Part shown: positions 33,496 to 43,191 of the stretch, piece after piece | Position numbering within the stretch: the first letter of the stretch is position 1 | How the letters are laid out: the number at the start of each line of letters is the position of its first letter | Assembly: GCA_964407525.1 (NCBI GenBank) | Contig: CAYOWC010000008.1 | Location: forward strand, 1 to 48,080 | Length of the DNA: 48,080 nt | Reading direction: 5' to 3' | From: DUZB01 sp964407525 | GTDB taxonomy: Bacteria > Desulfobacterota > DSM-4660 > Desulfatiglandales > Desulfatiglandaceae | Notes under the pieces: generated by a model | Told to the model about the DNA's origin: nothing | Seen by the model: only the letters and a program-made list of their open reading frames with translations | Database searches by the model: none | Translations under genes and position numbers: made by a program

Positions 33496-34443
33496 TTAGT
33501 CAAACAGCGCCTCCACAAACTCCTTTCCATGAAACGGCCTGAGATCGTCCACCTGCTCTCCGATACCGATAAACTTGATCGGAATACCCAGCTGTCTCGA
33601 AATCCCAACCACAATGCCTCCCTTTGCCGTTCCATCCAGCTTTGTCAGAACGATAGCATCCAGTCCAAGAGTCTTGTGGAACACTTCCGCCTGGGAAATG
33701 GCGTTCTGACCGGTGGTAGCATCCAGAACTATCCAGACTTCGTGGGGAGCGCCGGAAATTTTGCGGCCCGCCACGCGGTGAATCTTTTCCAGTTCATCCA
33801 TCAGATTGATCTTGGTGTGTAGCCGGCCCGCCGTATCAATAAGAACCACATCCGTTTTTCTCGCTTTGGCTGCTGTCAGAGCATCGAACACAACCGCTGA
33901 TGCGTCAGACCCGGTCCTTTGTTTTACTACATCGGCGCCTACCCTTTCCCCCCATATGGATAATTGTTCCACGGCGGCAGCCCGAAATGTATCTGCTGCG
34001 ACCAGCATAACCTTCTTCCCCGAAGCAATAAACTGGCTGGCCATTTTTCCTATGGTGGTTGTTTTGCCAACCCCGTTTACACCCACTACCATAATCACCA
34101 GCGGATCCCCGGGGTTAGGCGCCGCAACTTCAGGCGCTGAAATATCAAGAAAGGAGAGGATATGATCCCTGAGAGCGCTCTTCAATTTCAAAGGGTCTTT
34201 CAGCACCTTTCCTGCCACCTTTTCCTGCACGGAATCAATAAGTTCCTGGGTGGTCGCCACACCGATATCCGATGTAAAAAGGATTTCTTCCAGTTCGTCA
34301 AGGAGATCTGCTGTAATCTCTTTCTTACCCACAAAAACCTGATCCATTCTTCCCGTAAAAGTAGATCGGGTTCTTGAAAGCCCGGCACGAAGTCTTTTGA
34401 AAAGGCCATTTTTCCCATCACGCGATCCCTGATCGTTATTCAT
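33496..34443 (-). CDS. ftsY: signal recognition particle receptor FtsY
   Basis: 315 residues, with the NG GTPase domains and without a long acidic A domain. G1 is GVNGVGKTTTIGKM, G3 is DTAGRLHT and G4 is TKLDGTAKGG. DTFRAAAVEQL is the insertion-box start. It docks SRP-ribosome complexes at the inner membrane. It lies 14 bp downstream of smc with AGGAGG overlapping the smc stop region. The smc-ftsY pairing is common in bacteria. Confidence 0.96.
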   Translation of the reverse strand: MNNDQGSRDGKNGLFKRLRAGLSRTRSTFTGRMDQVFVGKKEITADLLDELEEILFTSDIGVATTQELIDSVQEKVAGKVLKDPLKLKSALRDHILSFLDISAPEVAAPNPGDPLVIMVVGVNGVGKTTTIGKMASQFIASGKKVMLVAADTFRAAAVEQLSIWGERVGADVVKQRTGSDASAVVFDALTAAKARKTDVVLIDTAGRLHTKINLMDELEKIHRVAGRKISGAPHEVWIVLDATTGQNAISQAEVFHKTLGLDAIVLTKLDGTAKGGIVVGISRQLGIPIKFIGIGEQVDDLRPFHGKEFVEALFD

Positions 34444-34457
34444 ATCCTACCATCCTC

Positions 34458-37400
34458 CTAATGAACGACTCGATCCTCTCTCCCATTTTGAATATCTACG
34501 CTAACAAGCTTTGAAACACCTTTCTGTTCCATAGTGACACCGTAAAGGCGATCGGTCATTTCCATGATTTTTTTGCTATGGGTAACCATAATCACCTGTG
34601 AGGCATTCTTGATTCTCTCCAGAAGGTTATTGAACCGGTCTATATTGGCCTCATCCAACGGCGCATCCACTTCATCTAACAGGCAGAACGGGCTCGGTTT
34701 GACCATATAAATGGCAAAGATCAGGGCCATAGCCACAAGCGCTTTTTCCCCACCCGAAAGCAGGCCCATGTGGCTCAATTTTTTTCCCGGCGGTTGAACT
34801 TCCACCAAGACCCCGCTTTCCAGAGGATTGTTCTCATCCGTCAACCTGAGCCCTGCCGCCCCCCCGTTGAAGAGGAGAGGGAAGATCTCCTTGAGTTTCA
34901 CATCCACTTCTGCAAATGTTTTCTTGAACTTTTCAAGAGATTTTCTGTTTATTCTTTTGATGGCAGATCTCAGAGATTCAATGGAACTTTCCAGGTCCTC
35001 TCGCTGGCCGGCAATAAATTCGAAACGATCCTTAAGCGCCTCATGCTCTTTAATGGCGGTCAAATTCACCGGCCCCATACTGTCTCTGGATTTTTTGGTG
35101 TCTGTTATCTTTTCTTCCGCCTCCTTGGGAGAGAAATTTTCCTGCACATGCTCCGTGAAAATATTCTGAAGGTCCGCGTTAAGCTTATCTCTGACAACTT
35201 CTTTTAAATTGCCTATTTTGAAACGGATTTCTGAGTGCTCCATTTTAGCGCGGTTGACCTGGTCTTTCAATTCATCTGCTTCTTTCCTGGTCGTTTGCCC
35301 CTTTTTTTCCACTTCACGGATCCGGTCCTGGAGTCTTCGCCGTTCCATGTCAGCATGGTTCATATCCTGTTGGGCATCTGCCAGGTCGATACGAAACAGA
35401 TGCAGTTCTTCTTCCAGAGCCTCTTTTTTCGTCAGGCATTCCACGGATCGGTTTCTTCCGGAAGAAATCTCTTCCTGGATTTTAGCAAGGCGTTCTGTGG
35501 AGTTTTCCATATATTCTTCCACTCTTTCCACTTCACGGATCAGACTCCGTTGCGTTTCCTGTGCAATTCCCTGTTCAGCCTTGATTTTCGAAACTTCTTC
35601 CCGCAACGCCTCATACTCCTCTTCAGCCTCTTTCAATTCAACTTCTTTCCCTTGGAAAAAGGCGTTCTCCTTTTCTCTCCTGACTTTCATACTTTCCAGC
35701 TGTTCCTGTATTTTCAAGATCCCCTTGCTGTGCTTTCTCTGTTCGATCTCCTTTTTTTCAAGATCTTCAAACTGTTTTCGTGAAAGCCTTTCCAACTGGT
35801 CCAACTCCTGGGCAAGCCTGAATAACATTTTGTCTAATTCATTGATTTCATCCCGACAGCCCCACCTATCCTCAGCCAGCATCTCAAGAGACCCTTTTTT
35901 CTTCTCCATTTCGCCGGCAGCATCTTCTATTTTCAGATACAGTTGCTGTACGTTTTCTCTTTTTTCGACAATCTCTCTACGAAGGTCATCCATCTCCCTT
36001 TTTCTCGCAAGCAAACCGCTGGATGATCGGGAAAGTTTTCCCCCGCTGATCACCCCTCTCTCATCCACCATGTCTCCCTCAATCGTCACAAAACAGGCAA
36101 CAAAATCGTTCTCTCCGGATTCCTTTCTCTTTTTCCGACACGACATGGCAACATCAAGGTTTTCGACGATATACACATCTTCAAGCAGACCGTTGACAAC
36201 CGTGAGAAAACCGTCTGTTGCCGACACATGCTCGGCAAGACACGGCAATTCCAGCACCTTCCCCCGATTCTTTTTGACGTCCCCAGCAAAACCCTCTGAG
36301 GAAACAAAACTGCTTCTTCCCTTTTCCTTTTCCTTGAGATAATCAACGGCCAGCAGGCCGTCTTCCTGGCGCGCCACAACCACATACTGGAGTTTGTCTG
36401 CAAGAACGGCTTCGACGGCCTCCTCGTAAGGAGATTGAACCAGGATATTGTCAGCCAGGACCCCGAAGACCCGCCCATGCTCCAACGGTTCAAAATCCCC
36501 GGCCTTCATGATGGTCCTTACCCCCATCTTGTATCCTTCAAAATTTGCGCTCAAGGATTCAAGACTCGACAAACGGGAATCCCGTTTATTCAGTTCGGTT
36601 TCAGCTGATCTCAGTTCCTCCTCCAGGGCCTTTTTTATGCCCTCCAGATGATTGAAGGAGCGGGTCTCTCTTTCAATGGCAGTTTCTATTTCCTGAAGCC
36701 TTTCCGAGGTTGCGTCACGAATAAGCCTCTTTCTCTCTGAAATCTTTGACACATTATCAAATTTGGCCTTACCTTCTACCATCTCTTTTTCCATCCTTGA
36801 TCGACCATCCGTAATCTGATCAAGAAGCTTCTTCAAGTACCCCGACTCGTGGCTGAGACCCACCTCTTTATTTTCCCCTTCATTTAACTCCGTCCTGGCC
36901 CTTTTGTATTCTTCGCTTATTCGCGATAGCAGGGTCTTTCTGGCCCGCAACCTCTCATCTTTTATAGAAAGCTCTTCCTGCAGACATCCATATGCATCTT
37001 TTGAAAGAGATTTTTTCTCTTGCAGTTTTTCTTTGTCTCTTTTCAGCTCCTCTGTCTTCGCACTCACTTCCTTTTCTTCAGTAAGGAGACGGCCTTCAAT
37101 CTCACCAAGCATCTTGCTTTCTTTTGCAAGCGCTTCAATACCTGTCTCTCTTTTATGAACCTGGTCTCTCAATCTGGAATAATTTCTCCTTAAAATGGTC
37201 AGGGCTTCATCTTTCTCCTCCAGTTTCATGTTCAATTCTGCCATCTTCGCATGGAGCCTCGAGACCTCTGTAAATACGGAAATCTCTTTTCTTTCCAGCT
37301 CATCTGTTGACCTGGATTTTTCCCCAAGTTCTTTCTCCAAAAGGTGGAATGAATTGCTGTACAGGATAAGTTCCAGGTTCCTGATCTCTTCGCACACTCT

Positions 37401-38054
37401 TTTGTACCGAGCGGCCTTCGCCGCCTGCCTTTTCAGGGACCTCATCTGCCCTTGTACTTCACCCTGGATATCCTGCACGCGAAGCAGATTGTCCTCCGTC
37501 TGCTGAATCTTTCTTTGAGAAACCTGCACCTTTTTTCTGTATTTCGTTATTCCGGCCGCCTCTTCCAGCATGAACCGCGTTTCTTCAGGTCGCTGTTCAA
37601 TGATCGTTCCTATCTGCCCCTGGCCAATAATCGAATAGGCCCTGTTTCCAAGGCCCGTGTCCATAAATACATCCTGAATATCCTTTAGCCTGCAAGACAT
37701 ATTGTTCAACAGGTATTCACTTTCCCCAGAACGGTACAGGCGTCTGGTCACACGAAGTTCATCATGCGTAAACCCCTGGGGAAACGATCCATTTCCATTA
37801 GAAAAAAGGAGGGAAACTTCAGCCATGCCAAGCGGCTTGTGATTTCCAGCCCCATTGAATATTACATCTTCCATTTTGCGCCCGCGCAGCTGTTTCGGGC
37901 TCTGCTCGCCCATGCACCATCTTATGGCATCCACCACATTGCTCTTGCCGCAACCGTTAGGCCCGACAACCCCACTGACTCCCTGATGGAAATCGATATC
38001 GAGCCTTTCCATAAAAGACTTGAAACCAAGGATGGAAACCCTTTTGATCTTCAT
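34458..38054 (-). CDS. smc: chromosome segregation ATPase SMC
   Basis: 1198 residues. The N-terminal head has Walker A GPNGCGKSNVVDAIRWCMGE. A long heptad coiled coil runs from about 170 to 500. The hinge has FEGYKMGVRTIMKAG...VFGVLAD and SGGKLSRSSSGLL. The second coiled coil covers about 680-1000. The C-terminal head has the ABC signature LLSGGEKALVAMALIFA and Walker B FCLLDEVDAPLDEAN. It condenses and segregates the chromosome with ScpAB, which are not here. TGAGG lies before the ATG. Long antisense frames inside it are coiled-coil codon artefacts. Confidence 0.97.
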   Translation of the reverse strand: MKIKRVSILGFKSFMERLDIDFHQGVSGVVGPNGCGKSNVVDAIRWCMGEQSPKQLRGRKMEDVIFNGAGNHKPLGMAEVSLLFSNGNGSFPQGFTHDELRVTRRLYRSGESEYLLNNMSCRLKDIQDVFMDTGLGNRAYSIIGQGQIGTIIEQRPEETRFMLEEAAGITKYRKKVQVSQRKIQQTEDNLLRVQDIQGEVQGQMRSLKRQAAKAARYKRVCEEIRNLELILYSNSFHLLEKELGEKSRSTDELERKEISVFTEVSRLHAKMAELNMKLEEKDEALTILRRNYSRLRDQVHKRETGIEALAKESKMLGEIEGRLLTEEKEVSAKTEELKRDKEKLQEKKSLSKDAYGCLQEELSIKDERLRARKTLLSRISEEYKRARTELNEGENKEVGLSHESGYLKKLLDQITDGRSRMEKEMVEGKAKFDNVSKISERKRLIRDATSERLQEIETAIERETRSFNHLEGIKKALEEELRSAETELNKRDSRLSSLESLSANFEGYKMGVRTIMKAGDFEPLEHGRVFGVLADNILVQSPYEEAVEAVLADKLQYVVVARQEDGLLAVDYLKEKEKGRSSFVSSEGFAGDVKKNRGKVLELPCLAEHVSATDGFLTVVNGLLEDVYIVENLDVAMSCRKKRKESGENDFVACFVTIEGDMVDERGVISGGKLSRSSSGLLARKREMDDLRREIVEKRENVQQLYLKIEDAAGEMEKKKGSLEMLAEDRWGCRDEINELDKMLFRLAQELDQLERLSRKQFEDLEKKEIEQRKHSKGILKIQEQLESMKVRREKENAFFQGKEVELKEAEEEYEALREEVSKIKAEQGIAQETQRSLIREVERVEEYMENSTERLAKIQEEISSGRNRSVECLTKKEALEEELHLFRIDLADAQQDMNHADMERRRLQDRIREVEKKGQTTRKEADELKDQVNRAKMEHSEIRFKIGNLKEVVRDKLNADLQNIFTEHVQENFSPKEAEEKITDTKKSRDSMGPVNLTAIKEHEALKDRFEFIAGQREDLESSIESLRSAIKRINRKSLEKFKKTFAEVDVKLKEIFPLLFNGGAAGLRLTDENNPLESGVLVEVQPPGKKLSHMGLLSGGEKALVAMALIFAIYMVKPSPFCLLDEVDAPLDEANIDRFNNLLERIKNASQVIMVTHSKKIMEMTDRLYGVTMEQKGVSKLVSVDIQNGREDRVVH

Positions 38055-38360
38055 GACGACCTCATCTTGCTGTCTTCTTCACCAAGACCCTTTGCATGCA
38101 TAGTATTTACCGAGAAGCAGATCAGATATATAGAGGTACTCTTAACAAAAACGAAGGGATTTGTAAAGTAAAAACCCAATATGATGTACAATTTCCATAA
38201 AAATCGTCAATATATGGTATTCGTATGAAACTACACTCGTTACTGGTTGCTGGTTACACGCTCCCTAGTTTCTGAAGTTTCTGTCTCGATCTGATCCCGT
38301 TTTAAAGTAGGAAGGCTGCGCTCATAAGATTCGGGAATCTGAATAGCCAATGGCAGATGT
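38055..38360. other. 306-bp intergenic region upstream of smc
   Basis: No gene is visible. Near 38228-38253 there is an ACTCGTTACTGGTTGCTGG run, the reverse complement of the CAACGAG/AACCAG word repeat found between icd and gltA. TCTGAAGTTTCTG follows. Promoters of smc presumably lie nearest 38054, but no consensus was found. Confidence 0.5.
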
Positions 38361-40121
38361 TTAATTTATTTCTGTCGAGTGCCATACCCTCGTTTTATGC
38401 CATTCTCTTGAGGGTTCGAATAATTTTTTCTGTTCTTGCGAATTAAGTAAACGCATAGGATTTATGCAGGGGGGGGAAGGGATGGTCAAAACATTGTCTA
38501 CAGTCAGTTCCTGATGTACTCCCAAGCCAGCCGCGACCCTGTTCCTGTGACAGGCGTTGCAATGCCTCCCCATCGGCCCGATAGTATGCGGAACATAGGG
38601 CATGAACGCCCATCCCCTTCCAGTGCCACCCCCTCTTTCCGGAACAACACTGTCCAGAGCGATATTTCCTAATTTGTCCACATAAGAGACAAGATATTGA
38701 TAAAAGGGTCTTAAAACGGCATATTTCCCCTTATCATCCACGCCCAGCGGCATCCATTCCCATCTTCTGAAACGCCAACCTATGGACCAAATTCCAGGCC
38801 TCGATACCTCCGTGATCCGATCTTTTGAAGACGGATACCCTGTCTCGGGATCTGCCAGGTTCTTCTCTAATATTTTCTGCAAGGTTGGATCCCCCTGGGC
38901 TGCCAAATCATCCCATTTGTACGTCCATAAAACATCTTCCCGGATCACACTCATTCCATAATCCTGAAAGGACCACTGGGCATGACAAGCACTGCAACGG
39001 ACCTTTTCATGGGCCTTGATTTTGTGGGAAGCGGCTGCAGGTAAAAAAAGGGGTAAACGTCGAACCATTCCGCTCGCAGAAATGAAAGCCCAAGCTTTTT
39101 CACGCTTCTTGATTGCCTCGATCGACTGGAGAGGTTTTCTGGCTTTCCAACCCCCGTGACAGTCGATGCATGAGATCTTTGTCTCTTCCATCTCATAGCT
39201 GCAGGGATTTCCATCCCCCATGATATCCTTGTGGGAATGGCAGTCGATGCACCACATTCCCCTTTCTGAATGGACATCCTTTGCCAGATGGTGTTGGTGC
39301 TGACCATATTTTGGAGGACTCAAATTTCCTTTTACCATAGGAGAGCGGTACGCACTGTTGAAATCATGCTCAAAAAGACCATGGTAATCCGCGCCCACAT
39401 GATTGTTATTGTGACAGTGAAGACATTGGCTGTCCGGAACTTTTTTCACAAATGTATGACGGACAGGATATCCGCTTCCGGATCTGTCCACAGCCTTGTC
39501 GCCCCCTCTATATTTCCCGTCATCATCGTAGAGGACATGACATGCAGCACAACCGGATGCCCTGTAAAGGCCGGGAGCATCGATCCCTTTTGAAAAAAGA
39601 TGACATCTCAGACACCGTCTTCGCAAAAAATCATCCACGAGCAAAGCGGGAGAATCAGGATAAACAGACATCTGCTCAGGCAGTGCCTTGAAAGGACCGC
39701 TGAGCCCGTAAGTAGCAGGGGCAGACCTGTCCTGGGCGCCCCATAGATATCGTGTCTGATTGATAATTCCTGCCATGGAACCATGGAGGGAGTTCATGAC
39801 TCTCTGGATCTCATCCGGGTGACAACGCAGGCAAAAGATATCAACCGTTGCAGGATCTGACGGATTCCGAACAACTTTGGGATGGTCCTGTAAGGTCGTC
39901 TTTTTCCGATCCTCAGGCTTTATGTGACAAGCGGAACATTCAAAATCATGGTTCTTGCTGATAGGCTCTATCCCCTGATGGCACGAAAGGCAATCCTGTT
40001 CGCCTTTTTTCCCCGTTTCAGCCCCGGAAAGAAATGTGGGGAAAAAAAGAAATAAAAACACAAACATCATTAAGCGCGTAAGCCCTTTTACTAGTAAATA
40101 GTGATTATTACATAGTTTCAT
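38361..40121 (-). CDS. decaheme c-type cytochrome, periplasmic
   Basis: About 586 residues with a cleavable signal (MMFVFLFLFFPTFLSG, cleavage near GA-ET) and ten CXXCH motifs: CLSCH, CSACH, CLRCH twice, CAACH, CLHCH, CIDCH twice, CSACH and CNACH. It would be exported and carry ten covalently bound hemes. A shared phrase H.L..DVH...M.CIDCH....MGDG and the paired motifs CLRCHLF..CAACH show homology with the upstream gene, of which it is a paralogue. The ATG at 40121 is chosen over the earlier one (40142) because AGAAGGTGA, which includes the stop of the upstream gene, lies at good spacing. The exact electron partners are unknown. Confidence 0.85.
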   Translation of the reverse strand: MKLCNNHYLLVKGLTRLMMFVFLFLFFPTFLSGAETGKKGEQDCLSCHQGIEPISKNHDFECSACHIKPEDRKKTTLQDHPKVVRNPSDPATVDIFCLRCHPDEIQRVMNSLHGSMAGIINQTRYLWGAQDRSAPATYGLSGPFKALPEQMSVYPDSPALLVDDFLRRRCLRCHLFSKGIDAPGLYRASGCAACHVLYDDDGKYRGGDKAVDRSGSGYPVRHTFVKKVPDSQCLHCHNNNHVGADYHGLFEHDFNSAYRSPMVKGNLSPPKYGQHQHHLAKDVHSERGMWCIDCHSHKDIMGDGNPCSYEMEETKISCIDCHGGWKARKPLQSIEAIKKREKAWAFISASGMVRRLPLFLPAAASHKIKAHEKVRCSACHAQWSFQDYGMSVIREDVLWTYKWDDLAAQGDPTLQKILEKNLADPETGYPSSKDRITEVSRPGIWSIGWRFRRWEWMPLGVDDKGKYAVLRPFYQYLVSYVDKLGNIALDSVVPERGGGTGRGWAFMPYVPHTIGPMGRHCNACHRNRVAAGLGVHQELTVDNVLTIPSPPCINPMRLLNSQEQKKLFEPSREWHKTRVWHSTEIN

Positions 40122-40129
40122 ATGAGAGA

Positions 40130-41950
40130 TCACCTTCTGCATGGCAAATCAGCCTCTGTCTCGAATCGTTTCATGGAACCAGGAAAATCTCGGTAGATCG
40201 GGTCGTCATATCCGTAGTGGCATCCAATACAGGGCTCTACCGAGACAACCTTGAGAATCTCCTCCCGGTTAAAAGGCCTGGCTGTCTCCTTTGAAAAGGA
40301 TTGCAGCGGCTTTCCTTCCGTATCCACAAAAGCATCGAGGGCAAAGGCGATCTTCAACCCGGAGAACACCGAATTGTAAACAGACCTGAAAGCCAGGTCG
40401 TTATTCTTTTCATACAAGCTTCCGTAGCCAAGCCCCAGGACTTTTGGATCGCCATGACACTCAACGCACGACCGGGATTTTCCTGAGGTGGTATGGGGAT
40501 CAAAGGCGGAGATATTGATAATCTCAAAAGACCGTTCTTCTAAATAGGTGTTGGCCCCATCAAAGACAGAGACGAACACCTGGCACGGTGTAATGGGATA
40601 AACCACCTGGTTGTCCCGCATTCCAAGGGCCGGCTTTGAAAAACGGAGAAAGGACCGGGTTTCTTTCCAACTTCCAGGTGTTTCCTTCTTCGAAATCCAA
40701 TCGTATTGCATTCCCGATTCTCGGTAGGAGAGGTGACACCCGAAACACTGCGGAATCCATAAACTGTGGCACGCCTGGCACGACAGGTAAGCATGCCCCT
40801 TAAGAGTATGGTACGGTTTTTCCGGAGACATGGAACCCATCTCGATGGGAGCTCCATCTTTTTTGCGATAGAAAACCGTTTTGCTGCCTTCTTTCCGTAC
40901 ATTGTACAGGGGCGTACCTTTTCGGGTAATGGCGACCGACGTTCCATTCAAAGAAGGAATTTTTTCATTCAAGGACGTCATTCGGCCGACGAAGGCAATG
41001 GTTTTATCGGCCTCTGAAAACTTGGGATGGTGGCAGGCCTCACAGGTAATATCAACTTGATCTTCCATATGATCGTGGACCTGACCGTCTCCCATAAGAC
41101 CGGTAGCCGTGTGACAGTCAATACAGTCCATATTTGCTTTGGTGAAATGAACATCTGCAGGGAGATCCAGGAAATGACGATTCCCCGACAGCCTCCTGCT
41201 GCTCAAGCCGGCTCCTTCATAGGGTGTACCATAACCAGCGGATTCAAACCTGCCAAAATAAGACAAGCCAATTCTGGCTGAGCGGTTGTGGCATTTCACA
41301 CAGTTTTCGGAAGGGATTCTTGTAGTCAATTCGGGATGCTCAAATCGACCCTCTGCCGCCGGTGGCCTTTTATCATCATCAACGATATGACAATCGCTGC
41401 ATCCTCCGCCCCTCTTCCCGATTTCTCCTTCGTGGTCCCCCCTTTCTTTCCACAAATGGCATCCCGCACACATCTTTCGATAGTGGTCAACAGCCAGGGA
41501 CTGATGCCCTCCCCCGTCATAGAGATCCGTCACAGCATTTACAAGAACTCCTTCTTCATATTCCAAAGGAGGGCTTTCTTTCGGCCACAACTGCTGGATG
41601 GTCTGAAGGATTCCCCTGTTTGTGGCCATGAGACTGGTTTTCACCCGGGCAACCATATCCTGATGGCACCCGATCTTCCCACAGGTCCTGTCCGCATTCT
41701 GCAGATCTCCAGGATTGACCACCATAGACATATGGGCGCGTTCTTTATCCATGGAGAACTTGTTTCCGAGATGACAGGAGTAACATCCGAATGCGGAAAC
41801 GGGGTGAAATGAATCAGGATCGGATACCGGTTCATGGCAGAACAGGCAGCCTTCAGAGGAGGGATTGTCGGGCCGCTTCATCTGACTTTCCCGCAAAAAG
41901 ATGAGAGCAGCAACGAGAATCAATAGGACAATCAACAGGATCTGCTTCAT
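40130..41950 (-). CDS. membrane-anchored c-type cytochrome, 11-12 hemes
   Basis: About 606 residues. The N-terminus is one hydrophobic helix (MKQILLIVLLILVAALIFL) without a clear cleavage site, so it is probably anchored to the inner membrane with the rest periplasmic. Eleven CXXCH motifs (CLFCH, CYSCH, CAGCH, CSDCH, CVKCH, CIDCH, CEACH, CQACH, CFGCH, CVECH, CIGCH) are present, plus one CGKIGCH that fits CX4CH. It lies 8 bp upstream of its paralogue, with its stop inside the latter's ribosome-binding site, so the two are co-translated. A TTG at 41986 is an alternative start. The pair may carry electrons from the membrane quinone pool into the periplasm, which is inference. Confidence 0.85.
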   Translation of the reverse strand: MKQILLIVLLILVAALIFLRESQMKRPDNPSSEGCLFCHEPVSDPDSFHPVSAFGCYSCHLGNKFSMDKERAHMSMVVNPGDLQNADRTCGKIGCHQDMVARVKTSLMATNRGILQTIQQLWPKESPPLEYEEGVLVNAVTDLYDGGGHQSLAVDHYRKMCAGCHLWKERGDHEGEIGKRGGGCSDCHIVDDDKRPPAAEGRFEHPELTTRIPSENCVKCHNRSARIGLSYFGRFESAGYGTPYEGAGLSSRRLSGNRHFLDLPADVHFTKANMDCIDCHTATGLMGDGQVHDHMEDQVDITCEACHHPKFSEADKTIAFVGRMTSLNEKIPSLNGTSVAITRKGTPLYNVRKEGSKTVFYRKKDGAPIEMGSMSPEKPYHTLKGHAYLSCQACHSLWIPQCFGCHLSYRESGMQYDWISKKETPGSWKETRSFLRFSKPALGMRDNQVVYPITPCQVFVSVFDGANTYLEERSFEIINISAFDPHTTSGKSRSCVECHGDPKVLGLGYGSLYEKNNDLAFRSVYNSVFSGLKIAFALDAFVDTEGKPLQSFSKETARPFNREEILKVVSVEPCIGCHYGYDDPIYRDFPGSMKRFETEADLPCRR

Positions 41951-41993
41951 GAATATTTCTGGCAGGCAGAGGAAAAGAAGGTTCAAGGCTTAG

Positions 41994-42287
41994 GGTTCAG
42001 AGTTTCACGGTTCAGGGCTCAACGGTTCAAGGCTTAGGGTTCAAGGGTTCAGAGGTTCAGCGGTTCAGAGGTTGGTGAATTATTTCAAGGTCATCTATTC
42101 GCGAGATTCAGACCAATTATCATGAAAGGAATGAAGAACGTAAAGGAGAAAAATAATGGTCCCACATCCTTGTTTAACCTGATTCTCATACTTCTGTTTG
42201 GGAGTTATAAAAGCATGTTGAGAATCTCGTCTTGAGCGAAGTGAGAACAGGAGCAGTTGAATCGTTGAATCCCTGAAACTCTGAACC
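41994..42287. repeat. GTTCAGG word-repeat element with terminal inverted repeats
   Basis: The left end (41994-42010, GGTTCAGAGTTTCACGG) and the complement of 42271-42287 agree in about 16 of 17 bases. Variants of GGTTCAGGG/GGTTCAAGG repeat from 41980 to 42075. The centre is unique sequence without a supported gene. It fills the 350-bp gap between the MBL gene and the cytochrome operon start. The cytochrome promoter must lie in or beside it. Confidence 0.6.
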
Positions 42288-42302
42288 TCATAAACCTTTT
42301 TT

Positions 42303-42953
42303 TCAAAAGAACGGGTTGCTGCTTTTTTCCTGTCCCACAGTCGAGGTTGGCCCGTGTCCAGGAAAAACCAGCGTGTCATCAGGGAGGGTGAAAATCTTTT
42401 TTCTGATGTTTTCAAGCAACAACGCCATATTTCCTCCAGGAAAATCCGTCCTGCCTATACTCCCGGCAAAAAGTGCATCCCCGCAAATGACCATCTTCTT
42501 TTTCTGCACAGCGCCGTCTATGGAAAGTTCCCCATCAAAAACAAACCCGAGGCCGGCAGGTGAGTGGCCTCGCAGGTCAATAACCTCGAAGTTTATGGAC
42601 CCCACCTGGATTACATCCCCTTCTTCAATAAACTGAGATGCCTCTGAATTATCAGCGCTGCTCCCGAATGCTCCGGCATGACTTGCTGCGGTTTTCAGCC
42701 CCTCCGCTTCCTTAAAATGCGTCAGGATGGGTGCCCCGGTGACCTCTTCAAGCCTCCGATTCCCCCCCACGTGGTCCCAATGGGTATGCGTATTGAAAAT
42801 ATACGTCAGTTTGAGACGATTCTCAGCGAGCACCTTCAGTATTTGATCTTCATTCCCTCCCGGATCAAACACAGCCGCTTCCATAACATTCTCATCGCCA
42901 ATGATATAGCAGTTTACCATCAACGGTCCTGTTTCCATCATTTTAATAATCAT
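42303..42953 (-). CDS. metallo-beta-lactamase-fold hydrolase (glyoxalase II-like)
   Basis: 216 residues. HTHWDH (HxHxDH) is the dinuclear metal motif, with further ligands in RGHSPAG, GDALF (Asp) and FPGHGP (His). Lengths and spacing fit small glyoxalase II-like or thioesterase-type MBL enzymes of unknown substrate. The start at 42953 has AAAGGGA before it. An ATG at 42971 is also open. It is divergent from the LysM gene. The substrate cannot be deduced. Confidence 0.88.
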   Translation of the reverse strand: MIIKMMETGPLMVNCYIIGDENVMEAAVFDPGGNEDQILKVLAENRLKLTYIFNTHTHWDHVGGNRRLEEVTGAPILTHFKEAEGLKTAASHAGAFGSSADNSEASQFIEEGDVIQVGSINFEVIDLRGHSPAGLGFVFDGELSIDGAVQKKKMVICGDALFAGSIGRTDFPGGNMALLLENIRKKIFTLPDDTLVFPGHGPTSTVGQEKSSNPFF

Positions 42954-43095
42954 ACATGTCCCTTTCGGCATAAAAAGTCTGCGTCTTTAAAAAACCATCG
43001 ATTTCTACTGTCTAAAGTTATTCTTTCAACCCATTGGTGTCAAGCATACATGAAAGAGAATAGCCATTCTCATTGCTGAAATATGAACGAGCCCA

Positions 43096-43124
43096 TTGAC
43101 TCTTTTGCAAAGATGTCGGATAAA
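43096..43124 (+). promoter_or_regulatory. sigma-70 promoter ahead of LysM gene
   Basis: TTGACT (43096-43101), a 17-bp spacer and GATAAA (43119-43124), about 68 bp before the ATG. Confidence 0.5.
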
Positions 43125-43191
43125 TGATCAAGAAAGTAGAAGAGGCGAACTTTGAACCCCCTTCGGGCACGTTCGGAAATAAGGAGCAATT

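Noticed and set aside
35209..36342. 377-codon plus-strand ORF antisense to smc
   Set aside because: Composition is Ser/Phe/Arg-rich, as expected from the complement of Glu/Lys/Leu-rich coiled coil. No start signal and no family.
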